Positions 1 to 8,493 of a DNA stretch of 36,022 nucleotides are shown here, one piece after another. The notes under the pieces are model-generated. The model had not been told where the DNA came from. It ran no database searches and was given only the letters and a program-made list of their open reading frames with translations. Positions within the stretch are counted from its first letter, which is position 1. Each line of letters opens with the position of its first letter. This DNA is from JADKBO01 sp037968395 (lineage in GTDB: Bacteria > Bacteroidota > Bacteroidia > Chitinophagales > Saprospiraceae): the NCBI GenBank assembly GCA_037968395.1, contig JBBKVK010000190.1, forward strand, positions 1 to 36,022. Reading direction: 5' to 3'. A program made the translations under genes and the position numbers.

Positions 1-9
1 CATATTTTA

Positions 10-26
10 CCAGCCTGACCGGCTGG
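10..26. repeat. GC-rich hairpin in gene-free start of window
   Basis: The sequence ccagcc-tgacc-ggctgg forms a 6-bp perfect stem with a 5-nt loop. It stands out in GC content from the AT-rich surroundings. About 40 bases downstream is the 14-mer ataatccgggttta (66-79), which recurs at 19624-19637 inside another repeat-like element. Bases 1-308 hold no convincing gene. A reading frame of about 36 codons across the start is probably spurious translation of the repeat. The stretch may be the end of a mobile or dispersed repeat, or the terminator of a gene left of the window. Confidence 0.4.
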
Positions 27-222
27 CAGGTTGCTCTTTCAACCCTCATAACGAAGCCCTATCGCATAATCCGGGTTTAAAAATTTATTTGATTAGAATT
101 TGTCCAAACTAACTTAATAGGCATGGTTTTAAAGGTCCAGGATTTAAATATATTATGATTCTTATAACAATAATTTATTTTGCTTTAACATTGTTGTAAC
201 TTTTTTTTAGAACAGTCCGTTA

Positions 223-230
223 TATATTTG
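223..230 (+). promoter_or_regulatory. Putative -7 promoter box
   Basis: TATATTTG matches the Bacteroidota -7 consensus TAnnTTTG exactly. It lies about 80 nt upstream of the small ORF at 309. No well-spaced -33 TTTG is present: the nearest TTGTTG is about 26 nt away and the spacer is T-rich. Confidence 0.4.
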
Positions 231-308
231 TGTGTTCAATTATTGAAATTCTGAACACCAAGATTATAATTTTTAGAATGGCTAACCACAGTCAAAAAAT
301 ATCAAGAC

Positions 309-539
309 ATGAAAACTAAAACTATCCAATCTCTTACTATTGCTGTTGTAATTTGTTTTAGTTTAAGTTCGTACTTGTATCTAAATTATAATCTTGTCCC
401 AAATAACGAGCAAATCTCACTTAACGAAATAGAATCTGAAGTCAAAGAAGTACCTAAGACTGATGAAGTGCTCACTGAGTTGACTTTTATGAAAATCATT
501 GGTAAAAAACTAATTGAGGTAATTACTTTTTCTATTTAG
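309..539 (+). CDS. Small single-pass membrane peptide, unknown
   Basis: A 76-residue protein with no family I recognise. Residues 1-6 are basic and polar, followed by a hydrophobic stretch of about 20 residues (roughly 9-28) that would act as a signal anchor. The following segment is acidic and Glu-rich. The ATG follows the short purine run caaga and has a consensus -7 box about 80 nt upstream. The gene is isolated, with the convergent regulator ending 70 nt downstream. The hydrophobic start, acidic middle and upstream promoter favour a real gene, but it could be a chance ORF. Confidence 0.45.
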   Translation: MKTKTIQSLTIAVVICFSLSSYLYLNYNLVPNNEQISLNEIESEVKEVPKTDEVLTELTFMKIIGKKLIEVITFSI

Positions 540-610
540 ATCCAATTCAAGGGCATATAATCAATAATGCTTATTTTACCATAAGTTGTAAAAAAGAAAA
601 GTATCGCATT

Positions 611-1489
611 CTAACTATTTACCTCCAAACGATATCCGATACCATGTACGGTTTTGATATTTAGTTTTTCATTTTCTTTTAGTATTTTTCTAAGTCTAGA
701 GACAAATACATCTATGCTCCTTCCTACGATCACACCTTCTTCTCCCCATACTTGATCTTGAATGTCATCTCTATTTAGGACTTGATTTGGATTCCTAAAA
801 AACAATTCTAATAATTTGCCTTCTCTAAAGGTTAAGATTTTTTCATCTCCATTTGTAACTAAAAGTAGATTTGTAGGGGTGAAGTCAGACCCTCCAAGAT
901 GTAAAACTTCAAAAGATTGTTGTGGATCAAGTTTAGATGGTACATCTTCTTTAAGAGATAGTTTAGGGTAAAGATGGCTCACAAATCCGATGAATACCAT
1001 TAGTACAGATAAATATCCAAATATACCAGATGAAGTTTGGGCTTTCTTTAATGTCAAAGTTATAATATTACATAATGCTTGATGCTCTCTACTTAAACAA
1101 GGGATCTGTCTATTCTCAAATGAAAGTAAATTATAACCAAGTAAGATTTCTTTTTTCTCACATGAACTGATAGTTACATGATAATCATTTTTGATTTTGT
1201 AATCTAAGATTGCTTGATTTAATAAGACGGGCATTGTATCATACCTAATTCTTTGCTCTACCTTAATAGAGTATTTATTATTTGATTCCTTTGACACTGG
1301 AGGTATTCTAGAGGTGCTATCACCTTGAATGAAATATAGGTTATGAGCAGTTTGTCTCAAAGCTAGATTAACACTTTCTTCTTCATCCAAAGGTGGTATT
1401 TCACTAACGTATGGAGAAAAAACTTGACATCCAAGAAATAAACATCCTGTCGAGTAAAACAATACTGATATTAATAGCCTTAATTTCAT
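611..1489 (-). CDS. Membrane-bound one-component winged-helix regulator
   Basis: A 292-residue transcription regulator. It has a hydrophobic N-terminus (about 4-27), an extracytoplasmic domain (about 28-154) with several Cys residues, a second membrane segment (about 156-174) and a cytoplasmic linker. An OmpR/PhoB-type winged-helix domain occupies about 205-289: recognition-helix region VGRSIDVFVSRLRKIL, wing IKTVHGIGYRL. The DNA-binding domain is C-terminal with no receiver domain, so signals probably pass directly across the membrane in a ToxR/CadC-like way but with reversed domain order. It is divergent from the secreted-protein gene at 1637. A -7 box ends 5 nt from its ATG, and four phased TTTACA boxes lie just beyond, suggesting autoregulation. 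The ligand is unknown. Confidence 0.8.
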   Translation of the reverse strand: MKLRLLISVLFYSTGCLFLGCQVFSPYVSEIPPLDEEESVNLALRQTAHNLYFIQGDSTSRIPPVSKESNNKYSIKVEQRIRYDTMPVLLNQAILDYKIKNDYHVTISSCEKKEILLGYNLLSFENRQIPCLSREHQALCNIITLTLKKAQTSSGIFGYLSVLMVFIGFVSHLYPKLSLKEDVPSKLDPQQSFEVLHLGGSDFTPTNLLLVTNGDEKILTFREGKLLELFFRNPNQVLNRDDIQDQVWGEEGVIVGRSIDVFVSRLRKILKENEKLNIKTVHGIGYRLEVNS

Positions 1490-1493
1490 TTTA

Positions 1494-1501
1494 CAAAAAT
1501 A
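1494..1501 (-). promoter_or_regulatory. Putative -7 box of the regulator gene
   Basis: On the minus strand this reads TATTTTTG, an exact TAnnTTTG match. It ends only 4 nt before the ATG at 1489, implying a leaderless or nearly leaderless transcript. The TTTACA repeat array begins about 18 nt further upstream, where the -33 region should be. Confidence 0.45.
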
Positions 1502-1518
1502 TACCTATTTTTTCTTAT

Positions 1519-1555
1519 TTTACAGGCTTTTACATATCCTTTACATAGTTTTACA
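1519..1555. promoter_or_regulatory. Four helically phased TTTACA boxes (operator)
   Basis: Perfect TTTACA copies start at 1519, 1529, 1540 and 1550, spaced 10, 11 and 10 bp. All four therefore face the same side of the helix. OmpR/PhoB-type winged-helix proteins bind tandem direct repeats of about this spacing. The array sits in the divergent intergenic region between such a regulator and gene 1637, and ends 3 bp before a consensus -7 box at 1559. It is most simply read as the regulator's binding site, acting on gene 1637 and probably on itself. Confidence 0.6.
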
Positions 1556-1558
1556 GTT

Positions 1559-1566
1559 TATTTTTG
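1559..1566 (+). promoter_or_regulatory. Putative -7 box of the secreted-protein gene
   Basis: TATTTTTG matches TAnnTTTG exactly, 70 nt upstream of the ATG at 1637. The -33 position falls inside the TTTACA array and carries no TTTG, as expected for a promoter needing an activator. Confidence 0.5.
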
Positions 1567-1636
1567 ATAAAACATGTGCTATGGTTGATCTTAGCAGTAT
1601 TAAATAACTTCATTTTTTTACTAAAATCAATATTCT

Positions 1637-2086
1637 ATGAGACATTTTAAATTTTCTTTCCTATTGATTGCTTTTTTTGGGACTTCTTATTTTGCTCATT
1701 CACAAACGGGACTTCCAAAATTACTTGAATGGGATACGGATTATAGTGATTGTGCAGCCATCCTATACAATGGCAAAATGTTGGTTGATGAGTACTCACC
1801 ACAAGGCAAATGTAAGGTCAATGTAGGCATGAAGGGAAAGCTTAACCTATACACCGTAACTTTGTCCGATAAAGGTGGTACACCTAAAAGAAAATTGAAA
1901 TTCCATGTAGCGATTTTGAATAAAAACACTAATAATATGTGGATGTACACAAAATCTGCTGTGGAAGAAATCATGCTAGAGGACGTCTTAAATGAGTGCA
2001 AAAAAGATGATAAAATCATCATACTAAATGTTGATAAATCTATAGCACTGACACATCACGAGATTGAGGTCTTGAGGGGTTGTTAA
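1637..2086 (+). CDS. Small secreted protein, unknown function
   Basis: A 149-residue protein with a clear signal peptide. Residues 1-5 are basic, then comes a hydrophobic core (about 6-20), and cleavage is likely after AHS (about 22). The mature part (about 125 residues) has four Cys (CAA, GKCK, ECK and the terminal GC), suggesting disulfides outside the cytoplasm. No family is recognised and there is no T9SS tail. It is divergent from a membrane-bound winged-helix regulator whose predicted operator overlaps its promoter, so it is probably that regulator's main target. The 3' end faces the PhnA-like gene across an inverted repeat. Confidence 0.7.
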   Translation: MRHFKFSFLLIAFFGTSYFAHSQTGLPKLLEWDTDYSDCAAILYNGKMLVDEYSPQGKCKVNVGMKGKLNLYTVTLSDKGGTPKRKLKFHVAILNKNTNNMWMYTKSAVEEIMLEDVLNECKKDDKIIILNVDKSIALTHHEIEVLRGC

Positions 2087-2092
2087 GACATT

Positions 2093-2133
2093 AGGTTGAA
2101 TGCTTTATTATTAAAACTAGAAGCATTCAACCT
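2093..2133. terminator. Perfect 13-bp inverted repeat between convergent genes
   Basis: aggttgaatgctt (2093-2105) and its exact complement (2121-2133) flank a 15-nt loop. It lies between the convergent ends at 2086 and 2156, which fits a bidirectional terminator. There is no clear U-tract on either side. Confidence 0.5.
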
Positions 2134-2155
2134 GATATTATGTTATAATCTTTTG

Positions 2156-2719
2156 TTAGGACTTCTTAACAAATTTGGTTAAAATCACAATTTGTTGTCC
2201 TTCAACTTTGCCTTCGATGTGTTCAGCATTATCATGAACTAATCTGATTTTTCTTACGGCCACTCCTCTTTTGGCTATTAGGCTAGATCCTTTGACATCC
2301 AAATCTTTAATTAGAACAACAGTGTCTCCGTTTTCTAGCACATTACCATTGCTATCGATATGAATTACTGGTCCACCAGCGCTGGCTTGAGCCCATTCGG
2401 TAGTAACTTCATCCATGTACATCATCCCTACAGCATCTTGTGCCCACCCTTCACCCGATAAGAGTTTTAGTAGTCTATAAGACATGACCTGAACAGCTGG
2501 GGTTGGACTCCACATACTGTCATTTAGACACCTCCAATGATTTGTATCTAAATTGGAGGTGTTGTTGATTTGATCACTGCATATATTGCATATAACGATA
2601 TTTTCGTCGTCACTCGCTCCAGTTTTTGGAGCAACTGTATGAGCAATTAGTGATTCGGCATTTGAACACAATTCACATTTTAATCCACTTCTTTCAGTCA
2701 GCTCTGTAGTTAAATTCAT
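2156..2719 (-). CDS. PhnA-like zinc-ribbon protein
   Basis: A 187-residue protein of the PhnA/YjdM type. The N-terminal zinc ribbon has CELC (C15, C18) and CNIC (C44, C47). The C-terminal about 70 residues (from DSNGNVLENGDTVVLIKDL) match the conserved PhnA domain. The family was named after the E. coli phosphonate operon but is not needed for phosphonate breakdown, and its role is still unclear. No phosphonate genes lie nearby. It is transcribed in the same direction as the helicase 65 nt upstream and may be co-transcribed with it. Confidence 0.8.
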   Translation of the reverse strand: MNLTTELTERSGLKCELCSNAESLIAHTVAPKTGASDDENIVICNICSDQINNTSNLDTNHWRCLNDSMWSPTPAVQVMSYRLLKLLSGEGWAQDAVGMMYMDEVTTEWAQASAGGPVIHIDSNGNVLENGDTVVLIKDLDVKGSSLIAKRGVAVRKIRLVHDNAEHIEGKVEGQQIVILTKFVKKS

Positions 2720-2784
2720 TGAAAAATTAAATATGATAATAAAAGATGTATAAACTTATATTCCCATAATAAATATGGTCTAAT

Positions 2785-4329
2785 TTACTCTAATGGCCAC
2801 ATAAACTTGCTCTTCAAATTGTCAGACATACCTTTGTATCTAGAGCCTTGCATCTTATCACCAAGATCACTTTTTTTCTTATTACTGTGGCGTTTTTTAT
2901 TAGGATTATGAGCAGGTTTAGCTTCCTGATTTGTGTTGTTTTGCTCGTTATTAGAAGTCTTTTTTGGATGCACTTTTTTAGATTGTTGTTTAGAGGCATC
3001 TTGACTGTCGGCACTTCTTCTGTTGTTAGGCTTCTGCTTATTATTAGGCTTATCCTCTCTTTTTTCTTTCTTTTGTCCTTGTCCACGACCTTGATTGCCT
3101 TTACCATTTTTTCTGTTGGCAAAAAACTCTTGCTTTCTTCTTTGCTTTTCTTTTTCCCACTCTTTCTTTTCAGCGTCTGTCATTGGCTTCTCCGTCTGTG
3201 GATATTCTGTATCTGTAGCAGTTTCTATCTGATTTCCGATTAACTTTTGGATATCTTTGATAAATGCATTTTCTTCTGGTTCACATAGTGATATTGCTAC
3301 TCCGTCTTCGCCTGCTCTACCAGTCCTACCAATTCTGTGGACATAAGTCTCAGGCATATTTGGTACTTCATAATTGATTACATAACTCAACTTATCAATG
3401 TCAATCCCTCTTGCTGCAATATCAGTTGCAACCAGTACTCTCAGATCTCCATCTTTAAACTTTGCTAGAGCATTTTGTCTCTGATTTTGAGCCTTGTCTC
3501 CGTGTATAGAAGAAGACTTGATATTTTGCTTATTAAGTCTTTTAGCAACTCTATCCGCACCATGTTTGGTCCTAGTAAAGATTAATGCTTGGTCAATGTT
3601 TTTTTCTCTCAAAAGTTTTTCTAACAAATCACTTTTAGAATCTCTATTGGTATAATAAACATATTGAGTTATTTTTTCTGCAGTAGATGAGACTGGTGTC
3701 ACTTCAACTTTAACTGGTTTGTTTAGTATTGTACTTGACAATTCCACAATATTATCAGGCATAGTCGCTGAGAAGAAAAGTGATTGTCTATTTTTTGGGA
3801 TGATTTTAATTAATCTTCTAATATCATTAATGAAACCCATGTCCAACATCCTGTCTGCCTCATCTAATACAAATAAACTAATGTCGGCAAGCGAAACGAT
3901 GTTTTGATCTATTAAATCCAATAACCTACCAGGGGTTGCTGTCAATATATGCACTCCCCTGTTTAACTTTGTTACTTGAGCACCTTGCTTAACACCTCCA
4001 TATATGACAGTATGTTTGATTTTTGTATGCTTACTGTATTCTTTAATATTGTCATCAATTTGTATTGCTAATTCCCTAGTAGGAGTTACGATTAATGTTC
4101 TGATTTTTGGTTTGGCATTGTTATCATGCTCATTCTCATTCAATATTTGGATGATAGGAATGGCGAATGCTGCTGTTTTACCCGTACCAGTTTGAGCTAC
4201 ACCTAAAATGTCTCTCTTATTTAAAATTACAGGAATGGCTTTTGCTTGTATTGGAGTAGGTTCTGTATATCCTTTCTCTTTAAGAGCTTTTAGTATTGGC
4301 TCTATAATATTTAATTCTTTAAACGTCAT
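2785..4329 (-). CDS. rhlE: DEAD-box ATP-dependent RNA helicase, RhlE type
   Basis: A 514-residue helicase with all core motifs: Q motif near 22-28, Walker A AQTGTGKT (K51), PTREL near 83-87, DEAD 156-159, SAT 187-189, and HRIGRTGRAG 331-340. The core ends near 380. A low-complexity tail rich in Lys, Asn, Gln and Arg follows (about 385-514), typical of RhlE-like proteins and probably RNA-binding. It would unwind RNA in ribosome assembly or RNA decay. A -7 box lies about 70 nt upstream. The family call is secure; the rhlE subtype rests on the general pattern. Confidence 0.9.
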   Translation of the reverse strand: MTFKELNIIEPILKALKEKGYTEPTPIQAKAIPVILNKRDILGVAQTGTGKTAAFAIPIIQILNENEHDNNAKPKIRTLIVTPTRELAIQIDDNIKEYSKHTKIKHTVIYGGVKQGAQVTKLNRGVHILTATPGRLLDLIDQNIVSLADISLFVLDEADRMLDMGFINDIRRLIKIIPKNRQSLFFSATMPDNIVELSSTILNKPVKVEVTPVSSTAEKITQYVYYTNRDSKSDLLEKLLREKNIDQALIFTRTKHGADRVAKRLNKQNIKSSSIHGDKAQNQRQNALAKFKDGDLRVLVATDIAARGIDIDKLSYVINYEVPNMPETYVHRIGRTGRAGEDGVAISLCEPEENAFIKDIQKLIGNQIETATDTEYPQTEKPMTDAEKKEWEKEKQRRKQEFFANRKNGKGNQGRGQGQKKEKREDKPNNKQKPNNRRSADSQDASKQQSKKVHPKKTSNNEQNNTNQEAKPAHNPNKKRHSNKKKSDLGDKMQGSRYKGMSDNLKSKFMWPLE

Positions 4330-4396
4330 TTTATATTAGTTGCTTTCTCTTTGAATGTGAAGCGTTTGAGTGTTTCAAAGAGATTATTTTTCCAAG

Positions 4397-4404
4397 CAAA
4401 GATA
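4397..4404 (-). promoter_or_regulatory. Putative -7 box of the helicase gene
   Basis: Minus-strand TATCTTTG fits TAnnTTTG and lies 68 nt upstream of the ATG at 4329, leaving a leader of about 60 nt. No clear -33 TTTG was found. Confidence 0.4.
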
Positions 4405-4581
4405 CTAATATTATAATTAATAATAATATGTCTATAATTTATTGTAAATAAATATTACAAATCATAGACTATCAGCCAGTTGTAAGCAGTATGTTCTTGT
4501 TTAATTTTACTTTTATATATCTTCAACTTAATTAATTTATCAATTTCATTGTGTTTCATCTTATAATAATGATATTTGTTG

Positions 4582-5415
4582 ATGCCAAAAACAGGAATTA
4601 TTTACATACTGATTGCTACATTTGCATTTGCATGGATGAATATTCAAGCCAAGAATCTAAGTAATTTTAATCCTCTTCAAGTTGTTTTTTTTAGAGCTAT
4701 TGGCACTTTCGTTTTTATATTACCTTACATGTTGATCCAGAAAGTGTCATTAATTGGGAAACAGCCGAAATTATTATTTTTAAGGGCAATCACGGGCTTT
4801 TTGTCTCTGGCCGCTTTTTTTTGGGCAGTACAACGGATATCAGTTGGAGCTGCCATTTCCATAAGATATGTTGGGCCTGTTTTTGCAGCTCTTTTATCGT
4901 ACTACTTTTTAAAAGAAAAAGTCAATCGGTGGCAATGGCTAAGCTTTATAATCGCTTTTTCTGGGGTATTGTTTCTAAAAGGTGTAGATACGAGCCTTGA
5001 TATGTTTAGTTTTTTTCTAGTGTTGTTTTCTGCATTGATGGTGGGCATTGTTTTTGTTTTGATACGATATCTATCTGCTAAGGAGCATATATTGACGATT
5101 ATATTTTATTTCATGGTAGTATGCATCATAGGTAGTTTATTTTCTGTACCATATTGGAGGTGGCCAGTATCTGGAGAATGGTTTTATGTATGTAGCATTG
5201 GAGTATTTGGCCTCTTTGGGCAAGTACTCATGACACAAGCTTTTAAGTTAGAAGAAACATCCACTTTGGCTCCTTTCAAATACATGGAATTGATTTATGC
5301 GGTAGCAATAGGATTTTTCTTATTAGGCGAACACTATACCATTGGAGCATTATTGTCTATGGGATTAATCATCTTTGGTATGGTATTTAATGTGTACTCC
5401 AAACGATGGAATTGA
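4582..5415 (+). CDS. EamA-family (DMT superfamily) transporter
   Basis: A 277-residue inner-membrane protein with about ten hydrophobic segments in two EamA repeats (about 1-133 and 140-277). The first repeat ends with the typical PVFAALLSYYFLKEKVN pattern and the second with LLGEHYTIGALLSMGLIIFG. Such proteins export or import small metabolites, and the substrate cannot be told from sequence. The ATG at 4582 is preferred to an in-frame TTG 6 nt upstream. A near-consensus -7 box (GATATTTG, 4571-4578) would give an almost leaderless mRNA. It stands alone between a divergent helicase and a convergent T9SS protein. Confidence 0.85.
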   Translation: MPKTGIIYILIATFAFAWMNIQAKNLSNFNPLQVVFFRAIGTFVFILPYMLIQKVSLIGKQPKLLFLRAITGFLSLAAFFWAVQRISVGAAISIRYVGPVFAALLSYYFLKEKVNRWQWLSFIIAFSGVLFLKGVDTSLDMFSFFLVLFSALMVGIVFVLIRYLSAKEHILTIIFYFMVVCIIGSLFSVPYWRWPVSGEWFYVCSIGVFGLFGQVLMTQAFKLEETSTLAPFKYMELIYAVAIGFFLLGEHYTIGALLSMGLIIFGMVFNVYSKRWN

Positions 5416-5522
5416 TTACTATTTTGGTTTTAGAATCGCAATAAACAACTTTATAAACAGCTACCATCATCTCCACCGATTCTCTTCAGTTTTGTTGGTT
5501 TTGCTGTTAATCTGATTGATTC

Positions 5523-7112
5523 TTAATATCGAACTATTTTAATTGCCTTGCTATCATCTACAATCACCAAATATATGCCATTTTGATATTGACTAAGATC
5601 AATACTTGTGCATGATTTTTTGTTTTCATAGATTAGCAACCCTAGAGTATTGTAAATTTTCAAATTAGATGCTTCTTCATTTAGAAAAAATTGCCCTGAT
5701 GTAGGATTTGGGTATCCAAAACTATTTGATGGTTTTAAATCCATTGTGTTAGAAGGGAAAATGTATTCAAATGCACCCATATCAGTATTAACACCTTGAG
5801 GCCTTAATGTGCCAAGAATATCAAAAGTGGAAGCTTGTGAATCCTCGCCCTGATCAATAGCATTACTGCTGGGTATCAAGTTGAAATCATAAATAGTATA
5901 GTCCACAAAATTTTCATCATAAGACTGGTAATCTTTTATAAGCAAATTTTTAAATGTACTAGTACCAGTCACAACCATGGTATTAGTTATGTTATTTGCG
6001 ACAATGTTGTTTTTACTTTCTGTTCCATCCTTGTGAGGGTTGATTCTAATCCAAGACGGACCCGGAGTAATATCAGGCGTGGGATCTATGACAGTATTGT
6101 TTCTAATAATACAATCAAAAGCACCATAAAGGCTTATCCCATGCCAGTGATCTACAGATATCACATTATTTTCGATGATCCAGTTGTTAAATGGGCCGTC
6201 AAAGCAGCCTATCCCTTGGAGTGTTCCAAGTAGTGGCTGATTTGGGTCTTCATAATTTAAAATGGTATTGCCTCGTATGATTACATTTCTAGTATCATAA
6301 GTGCCCAAGTTAAATGACTGAATTCCATCATCATGATTATCATTGATTTTGTAGCAATTTTTGATTGTATTACCCTCGATTACGATATTTGGCCCGAGTG
6401 CTCTCATTCCATCACCTGCAAAGTTTTCAATGGTATTATTTAAGGCTATCAGGTTTTTACCTACCAAAGAAATTCCGAAATTGACATTTAAAAGATGACA
6501 GTTTTCTACAAGTACACTATCACCAACTATTGACATCCCTGTCCGACTATTAGACAACCAGTCGTCTTTGGACCAAGGAGTGGAGTTGGCAGTTGAGTAT
6601 AAGTTACAATCCTTGATGTGCAGATTATTTATAGGACCATGCCATCCATGAGATTGCAAATACATAAGATTTGAGGTCAAATATTCTCCATAAGGTTCAC
6701 TGCTTATGGTCAATCCTTCAAATCTCCAATTGCTGCCTGCAGTAAGATTTATTTCACTGATTATTGGTTGGTGGCCATCCATAGCTTTAATCGTGATATA
6801 AGATTCATTAAATGATCCTCTTTGAAAAAACTTACCATGTAGTCCACTTAACACTATGAGTGTGTCTCCTGCATGAATCGGTCCGTTAGTATTTTTATCT
6901 ATGAAGGTACTCGTTGTCACATCATAAGGCAAGGTATAACCTCTGGTATGGATTAAGTTAGCATTTATTACTTCCTCGAGGGTAGACCAAGGTAAAAGAA
7001 TGCTACCATCATTGGCCATAGAGCCATTGGTAGGGTCAATATAGAATGTGTTTGCAAAAGCCAGTTGGCTAATTGTGATTACAAGGATAATAATTGTAGA
7101 AATTCGACTCAT
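5523..7112 (-). CDS. Secreted right-handed beta-helix protein with T9SS sorting tail
   Basis: A 529-residue secreted protein. It has a signal peptide (about 1-20), then FYIDPTNGSMANDGS, a start often seen in parallel beta-helix proteins of the pectate-lyase-like fold. Many Asn-rich repeats follow (for example IEGNTIKNC, IRGNTILNYE, IENNVISVDHW, IRNNTVIDP) over about 130-375, each matching one coil of a right-handed beta-helix. The last about 70 residues (YPNPTSGQFFLNEEASN to KIVRY) are a type A T9SS sorting domain, so it is exported through the outer membrane by type IX secretion. It is probably a polysaccharide lyase or carbohydrate-binding protein; no catalytic residues could be assigned. 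Confidence 0.85.
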   Translation of the reverse strand: MSRISTIIILVITISQLAFANTFYIDPTNGSMANDGSILLPWSTLEEVINANLIHTRGYTLPYDVTTSTFIDKNTNGPIHAGDTLIVLSGLHGKFFQRGSFNESYITIKAMDGHQPIISEINLTAGSNWRFEGLTISSEPYGEYLTSNLMYLQSHGWHGPINNLHIKDCNLYSTANSTPWSKDDWLSNSRTGMSIVGDSVLVENCHLLNVNFGISLVGKNLIALNNTIENFAGDGMRALGPNIVIEGNTIKNCYKINDNHDDGIQSFNLGTYDTRNVIIRGNTILNYEDPNQPLLGTLQGIGCFDGPFNNWIIENNVISVDHWHGISLYGAFDCIIRNNTVIDPTPDITPGPSWIRINPHKDGTESKNNIVANNITNTMVVTGTSTFKNLLIKDYQSYDENFVDYTIYDFNLIPSSNAIDQGEDSQASTFDILGTLRPQGVNTDMGAFEYIFPSNTMDLKPSNSFGYPNPTSGQFFLNEEASNLKIYNTLGLLIYENKKSCTSIDLSQYQNGIYLVIVDDSKAIKIVRY

Positions 7113-7357
7113 TTATCTAATCTTTTTAGAAAGATAAGGTATTTTGATAAAGTGCTGTTCGAAAGAAAATATTTTTATTAAAATGCAAAGATTTTGAATT
7201 TTGAATCTTGGTTTCATTAAATGACTGTTGATCTCAGTTTCGAGTTATTCGGTATGATTTCAAAAGTTGTTTTAGAATTACATTATACTGGTAGAATATA
7301 ATTATCGTATTTTTACTTTTAATATGACTAAACCAACAATTACCAACTAAAATAAAT

Positions 7358-8038
7358 ATGCCAAAAGTAGAAGTACAGATAGATGAAAGTTGGAAAATTG
7401 CACTTAGTTCTGAGTTTCAGAAGCAATACTTTAAGGAGATAAAACAAACTTTATTAACTGCTAAGAAAGATGGTAAAACAATCTACCCTAAAGGCTCAGA
7501 TATCTTTAATGCATTTAATATAACCCCGATAAATAAGGTAAACGTCGTTATTTTGGGGCAAGACCCTTACCACAATCCGGGGCAAGCGATGGGTTTAAGT
7601 TTTTCAGTCCCAAAAGGAGAAAAAATACCACCTTCTCTCAAGAATGTTTTTAAAGAAATAGCTGCTGATGTTGGTTGTGATATTCCAGACCATGGAGATC
7701 TTACTTCGTGGGGGCAACAAGGCGTTTTTTTACTCAATGCTATGTTAACAGTAGAGCAAAATAAACCTTCTTCACATAGTAAGATTGGGTGGCAAGATTT
7801 TACAGATGCTGTTATAAGTACCATTTCTGATCTGAATGAAAATGTTGTCTTCTTACTTTGGGGAAAGTTTGCTGAGAAAAAATCAACATTAATTGATAGC
7901 AACAAACACTTAGTTTTAATATCAGCGCATCCTTCCCCTTTAGCTGGAGGGGCTTTTTTTAACAATCATCATTTTTCTAAAGCTAACGAGTACTTGGTAG
8001 CAAATGGGAAGACCGTTATAAACTGGCAAATATCATGA
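7358..8038 (+). CDS. ung: Uracil-DNA glycosylase, family 1
   Basis: A 226-residue enzyme that removes uracil from DNA to start base-excision repair. The water-activating motif GQDPYH has Asp69, and the DNA-intercalation loop SAHPSPL has His191. Both lie 4-5 residues from the E. coli positions (D64, H187), and the length is normal for Ung. Other family features such as VFLLNAMLTVE and VVFLLWG are present. It overlaps the following DUF423 gene by 4 bp (ATGA), so the two are translationally coupled. Confidence 0.97.
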   Translation: MPKVEVQIDESWKIALSSEFQKQYFKEIKQTLLTAKKDGKTIYPKGSDIFNAFNITPINKVNVVILGQDPYHNPGQAMGLSFSVPKGEKIPPSLKNVFKEIAADVGCDIPDHGDLTSWGQQGVFLLNAMLTVEQNKPSSHSKIGWQDFTDAVISTISDLNENVVFLLWGKFAEKKSTLIDSNKHLVLISAHPSPLAGGAFFNNHHFSKANEYLVANGKTVINWQIS

Positions 8039-8448
8039 ATACACAAAACGAATTTAATAAAATGATCAAGATAGTGACTATCTTAGGTGCCTTGGCTGTA
8101 ATATTGGGCGCATTTGGGGCTCATAGTCTAAAAGCCATGATTTCTGAGCAAAGACTTTTGGCATACCAGACTGGGATTAGTTACCAATTTTATCATTTGA
8201 TAGCCATGTTGGGTATAGCAATTTTATACAAGCAAGGCTCTGGTCAAAATCGTTTTCGACGAGCATTTTATTTGCTTTTAGCAGGAATTGTCTTTTTTAG
8301 TGGGTCATTATACTTATTGGCTATCCAAGAAGTGATTAATATAAATTTATCTTTTCTTGGTCCTGTCACACCGATTGGTGGTTTGCTTTTCATTGCTGGA
8401 TGGGTCTATCTATTTATAGGTGCCAATCAAAAATCTTCAATAAGTTGA
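8035..8448 (+). CDS. DUF423 (YgdD-like) membrane protein
   Basis: A 137-residue inner-membrane protein with about four hydrophobic segments. It has the DUF423 signature GAFGAHSLKAM followed by YQTGISYQFYHLIAM and GSLYLLAI, ending in FLGPVTPIGGLLFIAGW. The family's function is unknown. The start ATG overlaps the ung stop codon. Confidence 0.88.
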   Translation: MNTQNEFNKMIKIVTILGALAVILGAFGAHSLKAMISEQRLLAYQTGISYQFYHLIAMLGIAILYKQGSGQNRFRRAFYLLLAGIVFFSGSLYLLAIQEVININLSFLGPVTPIGGLLFIAGWVYLFIGANQKSSIS

Positions 8449-8457
8449 TGAATTGAT

Positions 8458-8465
8458 TAAATTTG
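8458..8465 (+). promoter_or_regulatory. Putative -7 box of the carboxypeptidase gene
   Basis: TAAATTTG matches TAnnTTTG and lies 28 nt before the ATG at 8494, just after the DUF423 stop. No properly spaced -33 element was seen, so the match could be chance. Confidence 0.3.
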
Positions 8466-8493
8466 CCATTCAATAAGAAAATTAAAAACAGAA

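Noticed and set aside
2..115. Short open frame at the start of the window as the end of a gene
   Set aside because: Its translation has no recognisable domain and it covers the GC-rich hairpin and the repeated 14-mer, so it is probably spurious.
2848..3243. Long hydrophobic ORF antisense to the helicase tail
   Set aside because: Its Leu/Phe-rich composition is the complement of the Lys/Asn/Gln-rich helicase tail, so it is a composition artefact.
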